Shown: positions 51,213 to 61,389, numbered from the stretch's first letter. The stretch: DNA of 64,000 nucleotides from Kalmanozyma brasiliensis GHG001 (GCF_000497045.1 NW_015961950.1:124001-188000), one strand, 5' to 3'. Numbers and translations: made by a program. Notes: generated by a model not told the origin, from the sequence alone.

Positions 51213-53178
51213 ATGCCTGCCAGCAGTCGAAAGAAAAGCATCGGAGCGCAGAGGAGATCGAGGCGTGGTGGAGTGGTGGCGGTGGAGACCCAAGGTGAGG
51301 CGCGTGAAGTCGAAAGGGGCGAAGACGAGTCGATGGTTGCGGTGATGAGTCCAGTGGAGGACGAGCGCGTGGAAGTCGAGCAGGTTGAACGCGCGGCCGA
51401 GGATGTTGGAGCGTCGGGTTTGGGCGAGTTGGGGGCGGGAGAGGGCGAGGAGGGACAAACAGGAGGCAACATCGTCAGTACGCAAGCCATTCTCGCCGAT
51501 CCCGGTCCGCCAAGTGCCCAGCCAACACCACGCCAAACCCAACCCACCATCCGCATCCTCCAACAAGAGCTGCACCAGCTTCGAGACCAAGTCGAAGCCC
51601 TGACCGCCAACCGCATCCATCCTGACATCCCAGCCCTCGCCGACGTCTATCCAAAGCTTGCTTACCTTCACGATGTCTTGCTGATTGAGGCCCGCGGCCT
51701 GGATGTGCTCTTGGAGCGCGATGATGTTGTTGAAGAGTCCTCGAGCTGCGTCGTGTTCGCACCTGAGAGAGCAGAAGTCAAAGGTCAGTCTTGTAGCCCT
51801 CCGTACACATATGCACGAGGTCCAATTGCTGAGCACGAGTATCCATGAACTTACCGAACATTGCCTTCATCTTGTAGAGCTGCGACGGCTTGGCGATGGC
51901 CTGCGAGCGGCGTTGGGTGCCGTCGAAGTCTTGCAGGCTCAGTGTGTCGACCTCACGAAGAGGGTAGATGATCTGTATACATCAAACGAGGCAACAGAAA
52001 GAAGATTGCAAGAGTTAGAGTCAGCGAACGTACGAGCAAGTCAACGTTCAACAGCCTCGTCAATGGGCATCGCTGGCGGGGCTGCTGAACCAACATCGCC
52101 TTCAACAAGACAATACCCATCATCATCGTTGCCTGCAAGGACGGGCGGGGGAGGCAACAAGACCCACAACCTCCTCCATCGCGCGTTCATCGACTATGTC
52201 CGCATGCGATTGGGGGTTGGGAGTCGCGAGCCCCTCCCCGACTTTGACGTACACCATCCAACCACCACCAAAGGCCGACAACTGCTGCGCATCGACTGGT
52301 CCAGGCCCAACGATGCCGAAGAGAACTTACGTATTGTCGGTATGTACATGCACTCGGCCACGCTCCTCGAGGACGACCTCGTGAGAGCTATGGTCGAGCG
52401 CATCGGCAAGCAGACAGCCCAACGTGTCTGCCTCCAGTCGCTCGAGCGTCTGTTCCGTACCTACAGAGATCAACAAGCAGAAACAGAGGAGGATCGTCAG
52501 CAAAGGTTGCGAAACAAGAGACGGCGTCAGCGCAGGCAGAAGAAGTGGGTGAAGAGGAAGAAGCACCTGGCAAGTCGCGAAGACATCCAAGCTCGGTACG
52601 GGAACCATGACTTCCTCGTGGAGGAAGCCATGTCTGGAGACGAGACGGGGGACGAGGAGGTACTGGCCGAGCAGGAAGGAAACGAGGTGGTTCACCGAAA
52701 CAGAGAGGTGGGGCTGGTTGATAGAGTACCATGGCGATCACGCGAGCTGGAGGATGCCATCCGAGCAGTAGACGAAGGTATCAGAGGAGCTCAAGGCACG
52801 AATGCGCGCCAAGCTCGAACCCTGATACGCCGTCCCACTGCACGAGCACCTCCCAACCCCGCAACAGCGCCAAGACTACCCCAGACGGTCTACAAATGGA
52901 TGGTGGCAGAGAGATACGCACAAGCGTACCCCCTTGCCACCGCCAGATGCGCCAACAACCACCCACCCACTCCAGCGAACCGCCGCGAGACCCGCATCCA
53001 CTCGGTTGGCGAATGGGGCAACGACCCCGCGTTCACCATGACGATGGCCAGCGCAGAGCCACTGCCCATCCCCTCCCCGTCCGTTGTCCATCCACCCATC
53101 GCGCCTGGCACCTTGAACAACAGCCTGGACCCCCGCCTTGGCCTTACCCAGTCCAGCGACGAAACCTGGGCTGAGTAA
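51213..53178 (+). CDS. Transposon accessory protein, coiled-coil and basic, TNPA-like candidate
   Basis: Two exons, 51213-51783 and 51878-53178, joined by a 94-nt intron with GTCAGT and TTGTAG sites, give 623 aa. The start is the first ATG of a basic leader (MPASSRKKSIGAQRRSRRGG). A heptad-like coiled coil spans the junction (roughly residues 115-245: IRILQQELHQLRDQVEAL, later VDDLYTSNEATERRLQEL). A folded middle (about 290-390) begins HNLLHRAFIDYVRMRLG. A very basic stretch follows (RLRNKRRRQRRQKKWVKRKKH), then an acidic segment and a Pro-rich tail. I do not recognise a family. Position in a CACTA element, the coiled coil and the basic region suggest a DNA-binding partner of the transposase that binds subterminal repeats. 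An opposite-strand ORF overlaps exon 1 but is less protein-like. Confidence 0.7.
51784..51877 (+). other. Intron of the transposon accessory gene
   Basis: A 94-nt intron: exon 1 ends AAAG before GTCAGT, and exon 2 starts AGCTG after CTTGTAG. Splicing keeps frame and joins two halves of a coiled coil (EVK-ELRRLGDG). Confidence 0.7.
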
Positions 53179-54463
53179 GGCCAAGGCAAAGAGCCTCGGC
53201 GCCGGCAGCAAAGGGTGGTGCACCGCGTGGTGCGTCTTGAAGTCGAGGAAGGCCAGCAGGGCATGCACCTGCGTCGACTAGGCCAACCTGAGCCACGGCG
53301 AGACTGAACGAGACTGATACTTACACCTTGTACATAACCTGTTCATACAAAAGCAATCAAAAAGAAGTGTGTCAGTAAGCGAACAAAAGAAGCGAGCCAA
53401 AGACCTGAGACGAACTTACCAACACAGCGAGAACAGAGCGCAAGAACACAACGCGATGAAGCCGAAAAAGGGGGAGAGGGGGCTGGTGACGAAGGGAGAC
53501 GCAGGCATGAAGATGCTGGGCACGAGGCCCGGGTTTGTACGCGCGCCGGGGGAGGGTATGCTGGTGAGAACCCCACTATCGTGGCGAGAGCACCATTCGA
53601 GCCCCGCTGGCAAGGCGTTGCTCTCCCCCCAAGGTAGGCATGAAACGTGGGTAGCTAAGCTAACCCACGCCAGCACCATCGCGCGCCGATCACCTGTCCT
53701 TGCGGACGGCATCCGCAAACCCAACGCTTTTCCCACCCCTCCGGCACCACCACATCCGCAGAGCGTTTGACGGCCCATACGGCGGGCTGCCGTCCTCCAC
53801 CCCACGAGACCGAGACAACACCACGAGACCGAGACAGGAAACAATCGAGGGGACCAGCAGGACGTGCACCTGCGCTTGGCAGGCCCCCTAAAGTACCGAG
53901 GCCGCGCGGCCGAGCCCGAGACCGAGATCCATGCGAATGTGAACCTGTAACTGTATAGAAAGAAACAAAAGCAATGCAGAAAGATGTCAGTAAAGAGCGA
54001 ACAGAAGACTGAGACTGAGCCTGAGTCGAACGAGGCGCAGAGACACAGCTACTGCCACCTCCAAAGTGAAAGCCATATGGGGCCCGCAGGGCGTGCACCT
54101 GCGTCGGAGGGCCCCAAAGAACACCCAGCGAGTTGAAACAAGGCATCGTACTTACCAAAAACGACGAAACCGGCGAAACGAGCGTCTTGATGGATGTGGT
54201 TGAGTAGAAAGGTGATGGATGAGACGAAAAGCACAAAGACTCGCGCGCGCGCAGCGCAGACATCACTCAAAATTTTTCGGCCGTGAAATCAACGTCTGGC
54301 GTTTCAGGCACTTCACCAGTGTCAGCGCCACTTGGCTGTTTTGCTGAGGCTGGTGGTGAAGAAGCCATGCGCTCGCGATCACAGGCAGTTCAATATGATG
54401 GTAGTAGAGCTCATTGCGTGAATTGCAGATGTGATTGAAGCTATCTACAGCAAGAGATGAGTG
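53179..54463. repeat. Convergent intergenic region of the transposon with diverged duplicated modules
   Basis: 1285 bp between the stops of the two transposon genes. A GC-rich unit with core TGCACCTGCG occurs three times (about 53251-53284, 53851-53887 and 54080-54115), each preceded by GCAGG. A second module, GTCAGTAA followed by CGAACA and AGAAG, follows the first two copies at 53371-53392 and 53986-54007, about 110-125 bp downstream. This indicates an old duplication of about 600 bp. On the minus strand the units lie among splice-like signals (GTAAGT; pyrimidine tract then ACAG), so extra minus-strand exons are possible but unproven. Confidence 0.6.
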
Positions 54464-57400
54464 CTAAACGGCCTTGAGACCCAAGAAAGACCCTTGAACC
54501 GTCTGGATCTTGCAGCACAAGAGCTGCGTTGTGATGGCGAGGAAGGGGATCACCATCTCAGTCCCTCCTTCGCCTGGGCGGGCGAACATCAGGCCTATCT
54601 CGTCCATGAGATCTAGACCAGGATGGCCAGCTCCCAGCGCATCCACCGCCTCCACCATCTCAATGCTACGAACGTGGGCAAAGTAAATATCCTCGCCTGC
54701 CTCCCCGTCTGTGTTGAAGCGTATCCTCTTCTTGAAGAGCCAGAGGATTTGAGCAACTAGAGACTGAGACGAAGGCAGTGGAACCAGCACGTACGTGTTG
54801 CCAAGGTTGACACTGCCTCCTTGAAGAGCAGACGAGTACCGAATCGGCCGTGGAAATGACTGCCTCGTCAACGTGTGGAAGTGCTGGGCGTGAGTGGTGA
54901 TGCCAACGTCATCCGGACCCTGCTCTCCATCGAGCTGATACACCCCGCGTATCGTCTTGTGCGGGCCGTTGAGGAAGAACAGGAGCTTGTTGGTGGTACT
55001 GCCGTCCATCACCTTCTTTGCCGCCTTGGTCTCCGTGATGGAATCCATCTCAGCTTGTGAGCCACGTATGTATCGAGTGAGCTCCTTCTTCATCATCTCC
55101 GAGCCGCAGTTGAGCAGCACGCGGTCTACCTCGGACCGCAGACTAGTCGTCCTCATCATGCTGTCTTCAACAACACCGCCTTTCCTGTTACACTTCTTCA
55201 TGCCGCCGAGCACGCCGTTGTAGCTCTCAAACGCGTAACACGAGAAGTTCTTGGCTGCCATGTATCGAACGTTGCAAAGGTGATGGTCAATGAGATTACA
55301 TTCAACGGCGAAGCGAGCGTGTGTGAGACACTATGATACATACGGACACCGTACAGGCGGATGAACTCGGGGATGTGTTTGGCGATGTGGTTGTTGTACG
55401 TGAGCCAGCCTGGACCCAGCATGTTTGACTGCTGCCTGTTGAAGCGGACGATGAGCTCCTCCAAACGGCTGACCTCGCCATCGCTGAGCGGCCTCTCCAT
55501 GAAGTCGACGATTGCGCTGAGGAGGAGAGCTGCCTCGAAGACGTCTTCCACCGCCTTGCTGCCGAGGAGGACCGGTCGCCTTCCACTGATCTGCTTTGGC
55601 TCGAGGTTGAACTGCAATTGGAGCATGCCAGCTCCTCCCAAAGACTGGGACCATACCTGGATGAGACCGAAGATGAGCTGGTGCTTGAAGAACGTCAGCC
55701 ACTGTTCGGCGTTTGGATTGCCACCGCCTGGCTTGCCAATGCGTCCGTCTGGCCTCGTCGCCGAGCTTGGCAGGCTGGTGTTGTTGACAACGGCCAAGAG
55801 CGGGCCCAGCATGCCGCCAATGTTGTTGCAGCCTTCGATGAGGAACTTGTGGAAGAACCTCTTGCACATCCCGAGGTGGACGGCATGCATGTAGTCCGGG
55901 GGGCACATGGTCGGTGTTGAGAAGTACACCAGCTCGTGCAAGACGCTGAACTGTACCCCGTTGCTCCTGTGTTGCCTCGCTCCAGCTGCTGACCGGCAGG
56001 CGAGAGAATGCTCTCGATGAGCTGCGGTTCTCTTGGACGCCGACGAGGCATGCTTCGAGCCAAGCTCGTCCATATCGAAGAGGCAGTAGGGGCAGCCCTT
56101 GCCCTTGAATCGCTGACCGAGGAGGCCTCCAACCTTGGCTCTGGCGGGAGAGTCGGCGACGATCATGCCGAGCTTCACCTTCAGCTCTCTTCCTGTTCAA
56201 GAGCGTACACATCGTCGTAGGCAATGCAAACCATCATCAGCTCCACCCTCCGTTGCATCTTCCGCTCCTGTGCTGAACGGATCACTCGCTCAAGCGACTT
56301 ACCTTCTGGATGTCTGGCAGTCTTGATCCTGATGCCATCGCGATACAGCATCTTGAGCTCGTCCGTGATGAGCTGCAGAAACGGCGTGAGCATCTTGACG
56401 TCCTGCTCTTTGGGGCCGGGGAGGAGGCCAACCAAGTGGATACCGGCGCACTTGCGGTCCAGCGAGATGGTGTTCTTGGGGATGTTGTCAATCCGCATGA
56501 GGATGGCGCCGCTCGAATGCCATCCTGAGTAGCGGCCCTTGAACGGTGTGAACCAATCGATAGACAATGTGATCTTGATGTGATCACCAAGGTCCACAAA
56601 CTTCATGTGGTTGCTATCACAGCTCGTACCACAGGCGACGTTTGAGCAGTCCGCTCGCCATCGCTGCCCGGACCAGAGGGTGTTGAACGTTGGATCGCTT
56701 GACCGTTCATTGCGAGCAACATAAGCCCTCCATCCTTGGAGTGCATCCTCGTTGCCTTTGTCTCGGAGTACCGACTTGAGGATGGTGGCGATCGAGCGAT
56801 GCGAGTACGTGATCTTGAGCTTGCCACCATCGTACAAGCTCGCTCCGCACCTCACACAAAGAGGATCAAGTGGGCTGCTTCCTCCATCCCACGGATGCGG
56901 GAGTGCACAGGCTGGACACACACCATAGCGTTTGAAATCGTCTTGTATTCCAATCTGCTTGCGAATGCTTGCTGGGGTGACTACGACCTTGAGTGGAGAA
57001 GCGCCGACGTTGATAGCGAGCGGATCCGGATGGTGAAGCGCTTGTATTGAGGTCTTGACGAGCGGCACCAGAACCCTTGAGATGATGGTGGCGACGAGGG
57101 TGGCGAGCCGGTCAGAGATGCCGCCGTACGCAATCAAGAAGACGACCAGGAGGTAGAGGTGGTGCTCCCATGATGAGGCGATGAAGACCCCCGAGGGCTC
57201 CAAGTGGTCTGGCGCGGGCGATTGTTGGACAGGGGTCGGCAAGTTGGGCGCGCCGACTATGGTGTTTGCCGCCGAATGGTCCACGGATGCCGGCTCGAGC
57301 CCAAGTTGACCAAAGCTGAACGAACCGTAATCCTCTTCAACGCGATCGAAGTGCTCGGCTTCCATGTTCTCGTCCTCCTCCAAGTCCGATGGCGCATCGC

Positions 57401-57770
57401 TCCACCAGTGATCGCCGCTCGCGACCTCAACAGCCTCGGCGTCGGTCTCCGCGGCCTCCTCATCATCATCGTCCTGCTCACACTGAGCATCTCCGCCTTC
57501 TGTCTCGACATCCTCCAGGTCTTCTCCAGGCAAGTCAGGCGAGGTTGGATGGGGTGCGACGAATGTATTGCTGGCGTGGATGGTGGCAAGAGGAGTAGAA
57601 CGCAAGACGGCGTCGGGAGATGTTGGGCAATCTGCTCGTCTACGCTGTGGTGTCGGCTCCTGCTCTCGCTCCTTGTTGTGCCAGTACCATGATCGATACC
57701 GGAGCAAGACGGCCCCGCCGGGAGCTTGAGAGCACTCGGAACAACTGCACCAGCGATGAGCAGGAGGCAT
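54464..57770 (-). CDS. TNP2-like (Transposase_21) CACTA transposase, three exons
   Basis: Exons 57770-56303, 56192-55344 and 55254-54464, with introns of 110 and 89 nt, give 1035 aa. Splice sites are consensus: GAAG/GTAAGT to ACAG/GAAG, and GTCC/GTATGT to GCAG/CCAAG. The start Met opens MPPAHRWCSCSEC, the Cys motif usual at the N-terminus of fungal TNP2-like proteins; an earlier ATG at 57842 is possible. A zinc-ribbon-like CPAC/CVRC pair lies at about 280-305. Candidate catalytic residues are D405 (LSIDWFTPF), D503 (MIVADSPARAKVGG) and E782 (YAFESYNG), matching the DDE pattern of CACTA enzymes. Conserved LLPGPKEQ follows the first Asp. No stop or frameshift was found. It should cut and paste this element; its promoter would lie in the right subterminal region. 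Confidence 0.88.
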
Positions 57771-57879
57771 CGGAGGCAAGCGGAAGAAGAAGGTGGTGAT
57801 GGTGAAGAGGCTCAATTGCAATGCTAAAAGATGAGAATACATACATGATCGGACCCATCGAGACTGAGCTAACACACCA

Positions 57880-58180
57880 TGAGGAGCGTCAGCAACAACG
57901 CACCCTATCGACGCACCATCATACCATAGGCTGCGTCCCCCTCCGCTGTGTCAGCACACGCAGCTTATGGACCATCCATAAGGTGCGTCTGTACCTTGCT
58001 GGGCCCTCTTGACGCACCATAGACCATCCACCATCGTCTAAAGAGCGTCATCGGCACAGCTATGGTGTAGCTTATAAGATGCCGTATATGACGTATCTTA
58101 TCGACGCACCGAGTCGAACGCTGCGCGCTTGACGCAGCTCTCACGCAGGATAGCTGTGTTAAAGTGCGCGTCTGGCGCAC
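57880..58180. repeat. Right subterminal repeats and probable transposase promoter
   Basis: GACGCACC occurs at about 57910, 58011 and 58103, GACGCAGC at 58131, and the inverse cores GGAGCGTC, TGCGTC, GGTGCGTC and GAGCGTC near 57883, 57932, 57983 and 58043. Spacing is irregular at 20-60 bp and both orientations occur, as in plant CACTA ends. The region also lies directly upstream of both the transposase and MTG2. Confidence 0.75.
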
Positions 58181-58187
58181 ACCACGA

Positions 58188-58201
58188 CGAATTTAGATGT
58201 G
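58188..58201 (-). repeat. Right terminal inverted repeat
   Basis: CGAATTTAGATGTG, the exact reverse complement of the left end at 50545-50558. Confidence 0.9.
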
Positions 58202-58204
58202 AAT
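58202..58204. repeat. Target-site duplication, right copy (AAT)
   Basis: AAT directly after the right terminus, equal to the AAT at 50542-50544. Confidence 0.8.
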
Positions 58205-58290
58205 CGTGTGACCTCGTTTGACTTCCTTTGATCATTCCTCCACCATAGCTTCAGAGGCGGACCGATCCGGTTGTGTCGCATCTCGCCGTC

Positions 58291-61200
58291 ATGGCAGCAA
58301 AGCGCACCTTGCTTCGGTTGCAGCTGGTGCCCGGTCATGGCGCTGGCTCGCTTCTCACACGAAGCTTTGCAACCACAGCTTCGGCCTCATCGAACAAGTG
58401 GAAGTTTGACGAAGATAAGGCCCCGCCTTTCCGGTCGCAGCCGTCGTCGTCCGACTCGTCACCATCGTCATCGAGAGGTAGACCTTCCTCGTCCAAAGTG
58501 ACGGACGATCGCTTCGAGTCGACGTCAAGATCTAGATCTTCGCCCGTCAGCACGTCAGATGACCGCTTCGATCCGTCGTCGAGGTCTAGGCCGTCCTACC
58601 CGAGCGCTACGAACGGCCGCTTCGAATCTTCATCAAGATCTAGACCTTTCCCTTCAGCCAGACCAAATGACAGCTTTGAATCAGCACCGTCGCAGCCTGA
58701 CTCGGCTCTTGGTCGAACCGTCTTCGTTCGCACCAAGAGCGGAAAGAACCTCGTCTCGGTCGTTCACACGCTCTCACTACTCTCGCAGCTTGCAGCCAAA
58801 TTTGGACCCATCCAGCACTTTCACTTCCCGCGCGAGCCCTCCTCGCAGAGGCTGCTGGGCTATGGTAGCGTCACCTTCTTCGACAAGGACGGCCTCAACA
58901 AGGCGCTCTCCAACGATGGTGTCCACACCGTCACCCTGCCGCCTCTGGTTCCTTCTCGCGCACCGCGCACGTACCTCTCCGACAAAGAGCATGCTCGCCT
59001 CGTAGGCATGGACCCGCTCATCAGCTGTGAAGCTCCCAGCCAGCAAGCGAAAGCCTCTCATACCTTCTTCTCGTCTCGCTCTCTTCAAAACCCGGCATCG
59101 ATGCGTCCCGGGTGGAACGACGTCGCTGCCCTCTGCAACATGGAAGGAGCAACACAGACGCGCCACTTTGTCGACGAATCCCAAGCCACCAACGAAACAC
59201 CGCAAGACGCCATCATCGCCCACGACTCTCCCTTCTACCTCTCCACATCTCCTGTCTCAATCGAGGTCAAGATGGAGCGCAGAACCTCGTCGGTCACAAC
59301 ACGACCCGGTGCACGCGCTGAGGGTCGACTCCGCGGCAACCCACAGAGCATCAGTCTGCACACCAAGGTTCGGGCTGCCCTCAAACAGTTTGGCGGTTTC
59401 AGCAACGTCATCGAGGACCAGGGCCTGTTGAGCAAGCCTCTCGACTACCCAAATCAAGACGGCGACGGCACAGACTCACGCTTCGTCGGTCGCGATCGTG
59501 CCAAGCGTGAACTCGCCAAGATGCAGCCGCGCAAGACACGACGTGGACAGCACTGGCTCACCAATCGCGTCGATCCTCGCGGTCGCAGGCACTTCTCCAC
59601 CTCCGCTATCGTACCGGACGTCGAGCAGGTCAAAGCAAAGCGCAAGGCGGAATGGCAGCGCAATCGACATTCCAACTTTGTCGACCAGCTGTATCTGCGT
59701 CTCACGGGTGGCAAGGGCGGCGATGGATGTGTGTCGTTTCATCGCGAAAAGTTTGTTCAGTTCGGCCCACCTTCGGGAGGCAATGGTGGGTCTGGTGGTT
59801 CGATCTACATTCGTGCGGTCGAGGGGCCGACCACGCTGGCGAGGATCTCAAGGAGATTTCGGGGAGCCGACGGACCGCATGGACAAGGAAGCTATTTGCA
59901 TGGCAAGAAGGCCGAGGATAAGTACGTCGAGGTGCCCGTTGGAACGGTCGTGACTGCGACGCGACGTCTTCGGATTCCTGAAGAGGAGGAGGCGGAGGAG
60001 TACTACCAGGATCTGCTCAAGCGAGCAGCGAAAGCAAAGTGGGATCCGACGGGTATCGTTGCCAAAGAGGACGTGGTGCTGGCAGCCGAGGAAGCAGAAC
60101 GGAAACGGTTGATCCGGTCACGACCATCGCCCGACTATCACCGCGACGAGGGGCTTGTTCCTGCCGAAGAGGCTTCCGAAGCTGAATCACAGACTGCAGC
60201 AAAAGTCGAAGAGGCCGAAGAAGACGAGATCGACGGCGAAGACCTGCTCGACGCTGACACAGCCCGTCAGCTGCAGTCCATCCGTGACCGCGTCTGGCGT
60301 CACTATCCTCGAGCAGAAGAGACCAACTATCGACGGAACGAGTTCCGAGCAGCCGAGATGCGTCTCGCCATCGATCGTCGACGACGTCGTCGCTACCTCG
60401 CCCAATCCCAAGCCGGCCAACACGCAAGTCTCACCGCCGCTTCATCCTCGGACCAGGCCTCCGCGGCCTCCTGTACGCCGTACGAAGACGACAGCTCATC
60501 CGAAGCCGAGCTCTGGAGCATCGACCTGGACGAGCCCACACCCGCCGATTCGCCCGGCATCCTCCTCGCCTCGGGCGGTCGTGGTGGGCTGGGCAACCCC
60601 ACTTTTCTCTCGACCAACAACCGCTCGCCCAAATTCGCCACCCGCGGCGAGTGGGGCGAATCCCTCGAGATCAGCCTCGAACTCAAACGACCCTCGGACA
60701 TCGGGCTGGTCGGTTTGCCGAATGCAGGCAAGTCGACCATTTTGCGTTCCATCTCGGCGTCCAAAGCCCAAGTAGGTCATTGGCGGTTTACGACGCTTTC
60801 GCCCAATTTGGGCGTGGTACGGTTGGGCTCGGAGGGGAATGTGATCGGTGTCGACTCTGCCGAGGTGCAAGAGGGATACGGGTCGGATAGTGTTGTGGGG
60901 GAGGAGGAGGGGGAAGAGTTTCGATTGGTGCTGTCGGATATTCCAGGACTGATCGATGGGGCGAGTGACAACCGTGGATTGGGACATACGTTTTTGCGTC
61001 ACATCGAACGATGTGCCCTCCTCGCCTACGTTCTGGACCTGACCGAGCAGGAACCGTGGAAAGATCTGCAGGTGCTGCACAACGAATTGGCGAGCTATCG
61101 AGAGGACCTACCGGCCAAGGCGAGGTTGGTCATCGTCAACAAGGCAGATCAGTTTGTGTCGCCGGAAGAGATCGAGGAGGCCAAACGCAAGCTCGAGAGG

Positions 61201-61389
61201 ATTAAGAGGCAGGTGGTGGAGATCGCGGAGGATCAAGAGGCAATCGGTGGGCGAGGAGAGGCGATGAAGGTGCTGACGCTGTCGGCCAAGAAGAAGCAGG
61301 GTACGCAGGGGTTGGCCAAGACGCTGGTGGAGCTGCTGCGCGCCCAGCGGGCGGCCGAGAGCGAGTCGCTCGGCGATAAGTTCGAATGA
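58291..61389 (+). CDS. MTG2: Mitochondrial OBG-family GTPase Mtg2 with N-terminal RRM extension
   Basis: From ATG 58291 the protein is 1032 aa, twice yeast Mtg2 (518 aa). The N-terminus is a presequence-like segment (MAAKRTLLRL to RSFATTAS). Residues about 72-130 hold 18-aa tandem repeats. Residues about 138-212 look like an RNA-recognition motif (TVFVRTKSG; LAAKFGPI; LGYGSVTFFD). The OBG fold starts near 455 (FVDQLYLRLTGGKGGDG) and is interrupted by a charged insert of about 190 residues. The G domain follows with GLPNAGKST (G1), DIPGLIDGA (G3) and NKAD (G4). The family acts in mitochondrial large-subunit assembly. An internal Met at 59521 opens a second presequence-like stretch (MQPRKTRRGQHWL to RRHFSTSA), which hints at a fusion. 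The gene starts 89 bp after a CACTA transposon. Confidence 0.9.
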   Translation: MAAKRTLLRLQLVPGHGAGSLLTRSFATTASASSNKWKFDEDKAPPFRSQPSSSDSSPSSSRGRPSSSKVTDDRFESTSRSRSSPVSTSDDRFDPSSRSRPSYPSATNGRFESSSRSRPFPSARPNDSFESAPSQPDSALGRTVFVRTKSGKNLVSVVHTLSLLSQLAAKFGPIQHFHFPREPSSQRLLGYGSVTFFDKDGLNKALSNDGVHTVTLPPLVPSRAPRTYLSDKEHARLVGMDPLISCEAPSQQAKASHTFFSSRSLQNPASMRPGWNDVAALCNMEGATQTRHFVDESQATNETPQDAIIAHDSPFYLSTSPVSIEVKMERRTSSVTTRPGARAEGRLRGNPQSISLHTKVRAALKQFGGFSNVIEDQGLLSKPLDYPNQDGDGTDSRFVGRDRAKRELAKMQPRKTRRGQHWLTNRVDPRGRRHFSTSAIVPDVEQVKAKRKAEWQRNRHSNFVDQLYLRLTGGKGGDGCVSFHREKFVQFGPPSGGNGGSGGSIYIRAVEGPTTLARISRRFRGADGPHGQGSYLHGKKAEDKYVEVPVGTVVTATRRLRIPEEEEAEEYYQDLLKRAAKAKWDPTGIVAKEDVVLAAEEAERKRLIRSRPSPDYHRDEGLVPAEEASEAESQTAAKVEEAEEDEIDGEDLLDADTARQLQSIRDRVWRHYPRAEETNYRRNEFRAAEMRLAIDRRRRRRYLAQSQAGQHASLTAASSSDQASAASCTPYEDDSSSEAELWSIDLDEPTPADSPGILLASGGRGGLGNPTFLSTNNRSPKFATRGEWGESLEISLELKRPSDIGLVGLPNAGKSTILRSISASKAQVGHWRFTTLSPNLGVVRLGSEGNVIGVDSAEVQEGYGSDSVVGEEEGEEFRLVLSDIPGLIDGASDNRGLGHTFLRHIERCALLAYVLDLTEQEPWKDLQVLHNELASYREDLPAKARLVIVNKADQFVSPEEIEEAKRKLERIKRQVVEIAEDQEAIGGRGEAMKVLTLSAKKKQGTQGLAKTLVELLRAQRAAESESLGDKFE
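58504..58707 (+). repeat. 54-bp in-frame tandem repeat in MTG2
   Basis: Units begin at 58504, 58558 and 58612, with a partial diverged unit from 58666. They encode 18-aa copies of the pattern D-D-R-F-E/D-x-S-S-R-S-R-x-x-P. The length may vary among strains. Confidence 0.8.

Larger units (their letters stand above)
50545..58201. mobile_element. Complete CACTA/EnSpm-type DNA transposon, 7657 bp
   Basis: Both ends, the target duplication and the coding content agree. The ends are perfect 14-bp inverted repeats (CACATCTAAATTCG and its reverse complement) flanked by AAT. Behind the ends lie many GACGC/GCGTC-core motifs, as in the subterminal arrays of plant CACTA elements. Inside are two convergent intact genes: an accessory coiled-coil/basic protein (51213-53178, plus) and a TNP2-like transposase (57770-54464, minus). 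The element sits between KRI1 and MTG2. It should be autonomous if both proteins work. The exact terminus is CACAT rather than the canonical CACTA. Other superfamilies fit less well because the transposase type and 3-bp duplication both point to CACTA. Confidence 0.9.

Noticed and set aside
50790..51836. Minus-strand ORF of 348 aa overlapping the transposon accessory gene
   Set aside because: The plus strand encodes a coiled-coil protein with good splice sites and continuity into a clear exon 2, while the minus ORF shows no domain and extends through non-coding flank.
52876..53268. Minus-strand ORF of 130 aa opposite the end of the accessory gene
   Set aside because: It mirrors a Pro-rich plus-strand tail and has no recognisable features. 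Kept only as a possible alternative exon in the repeat finding.
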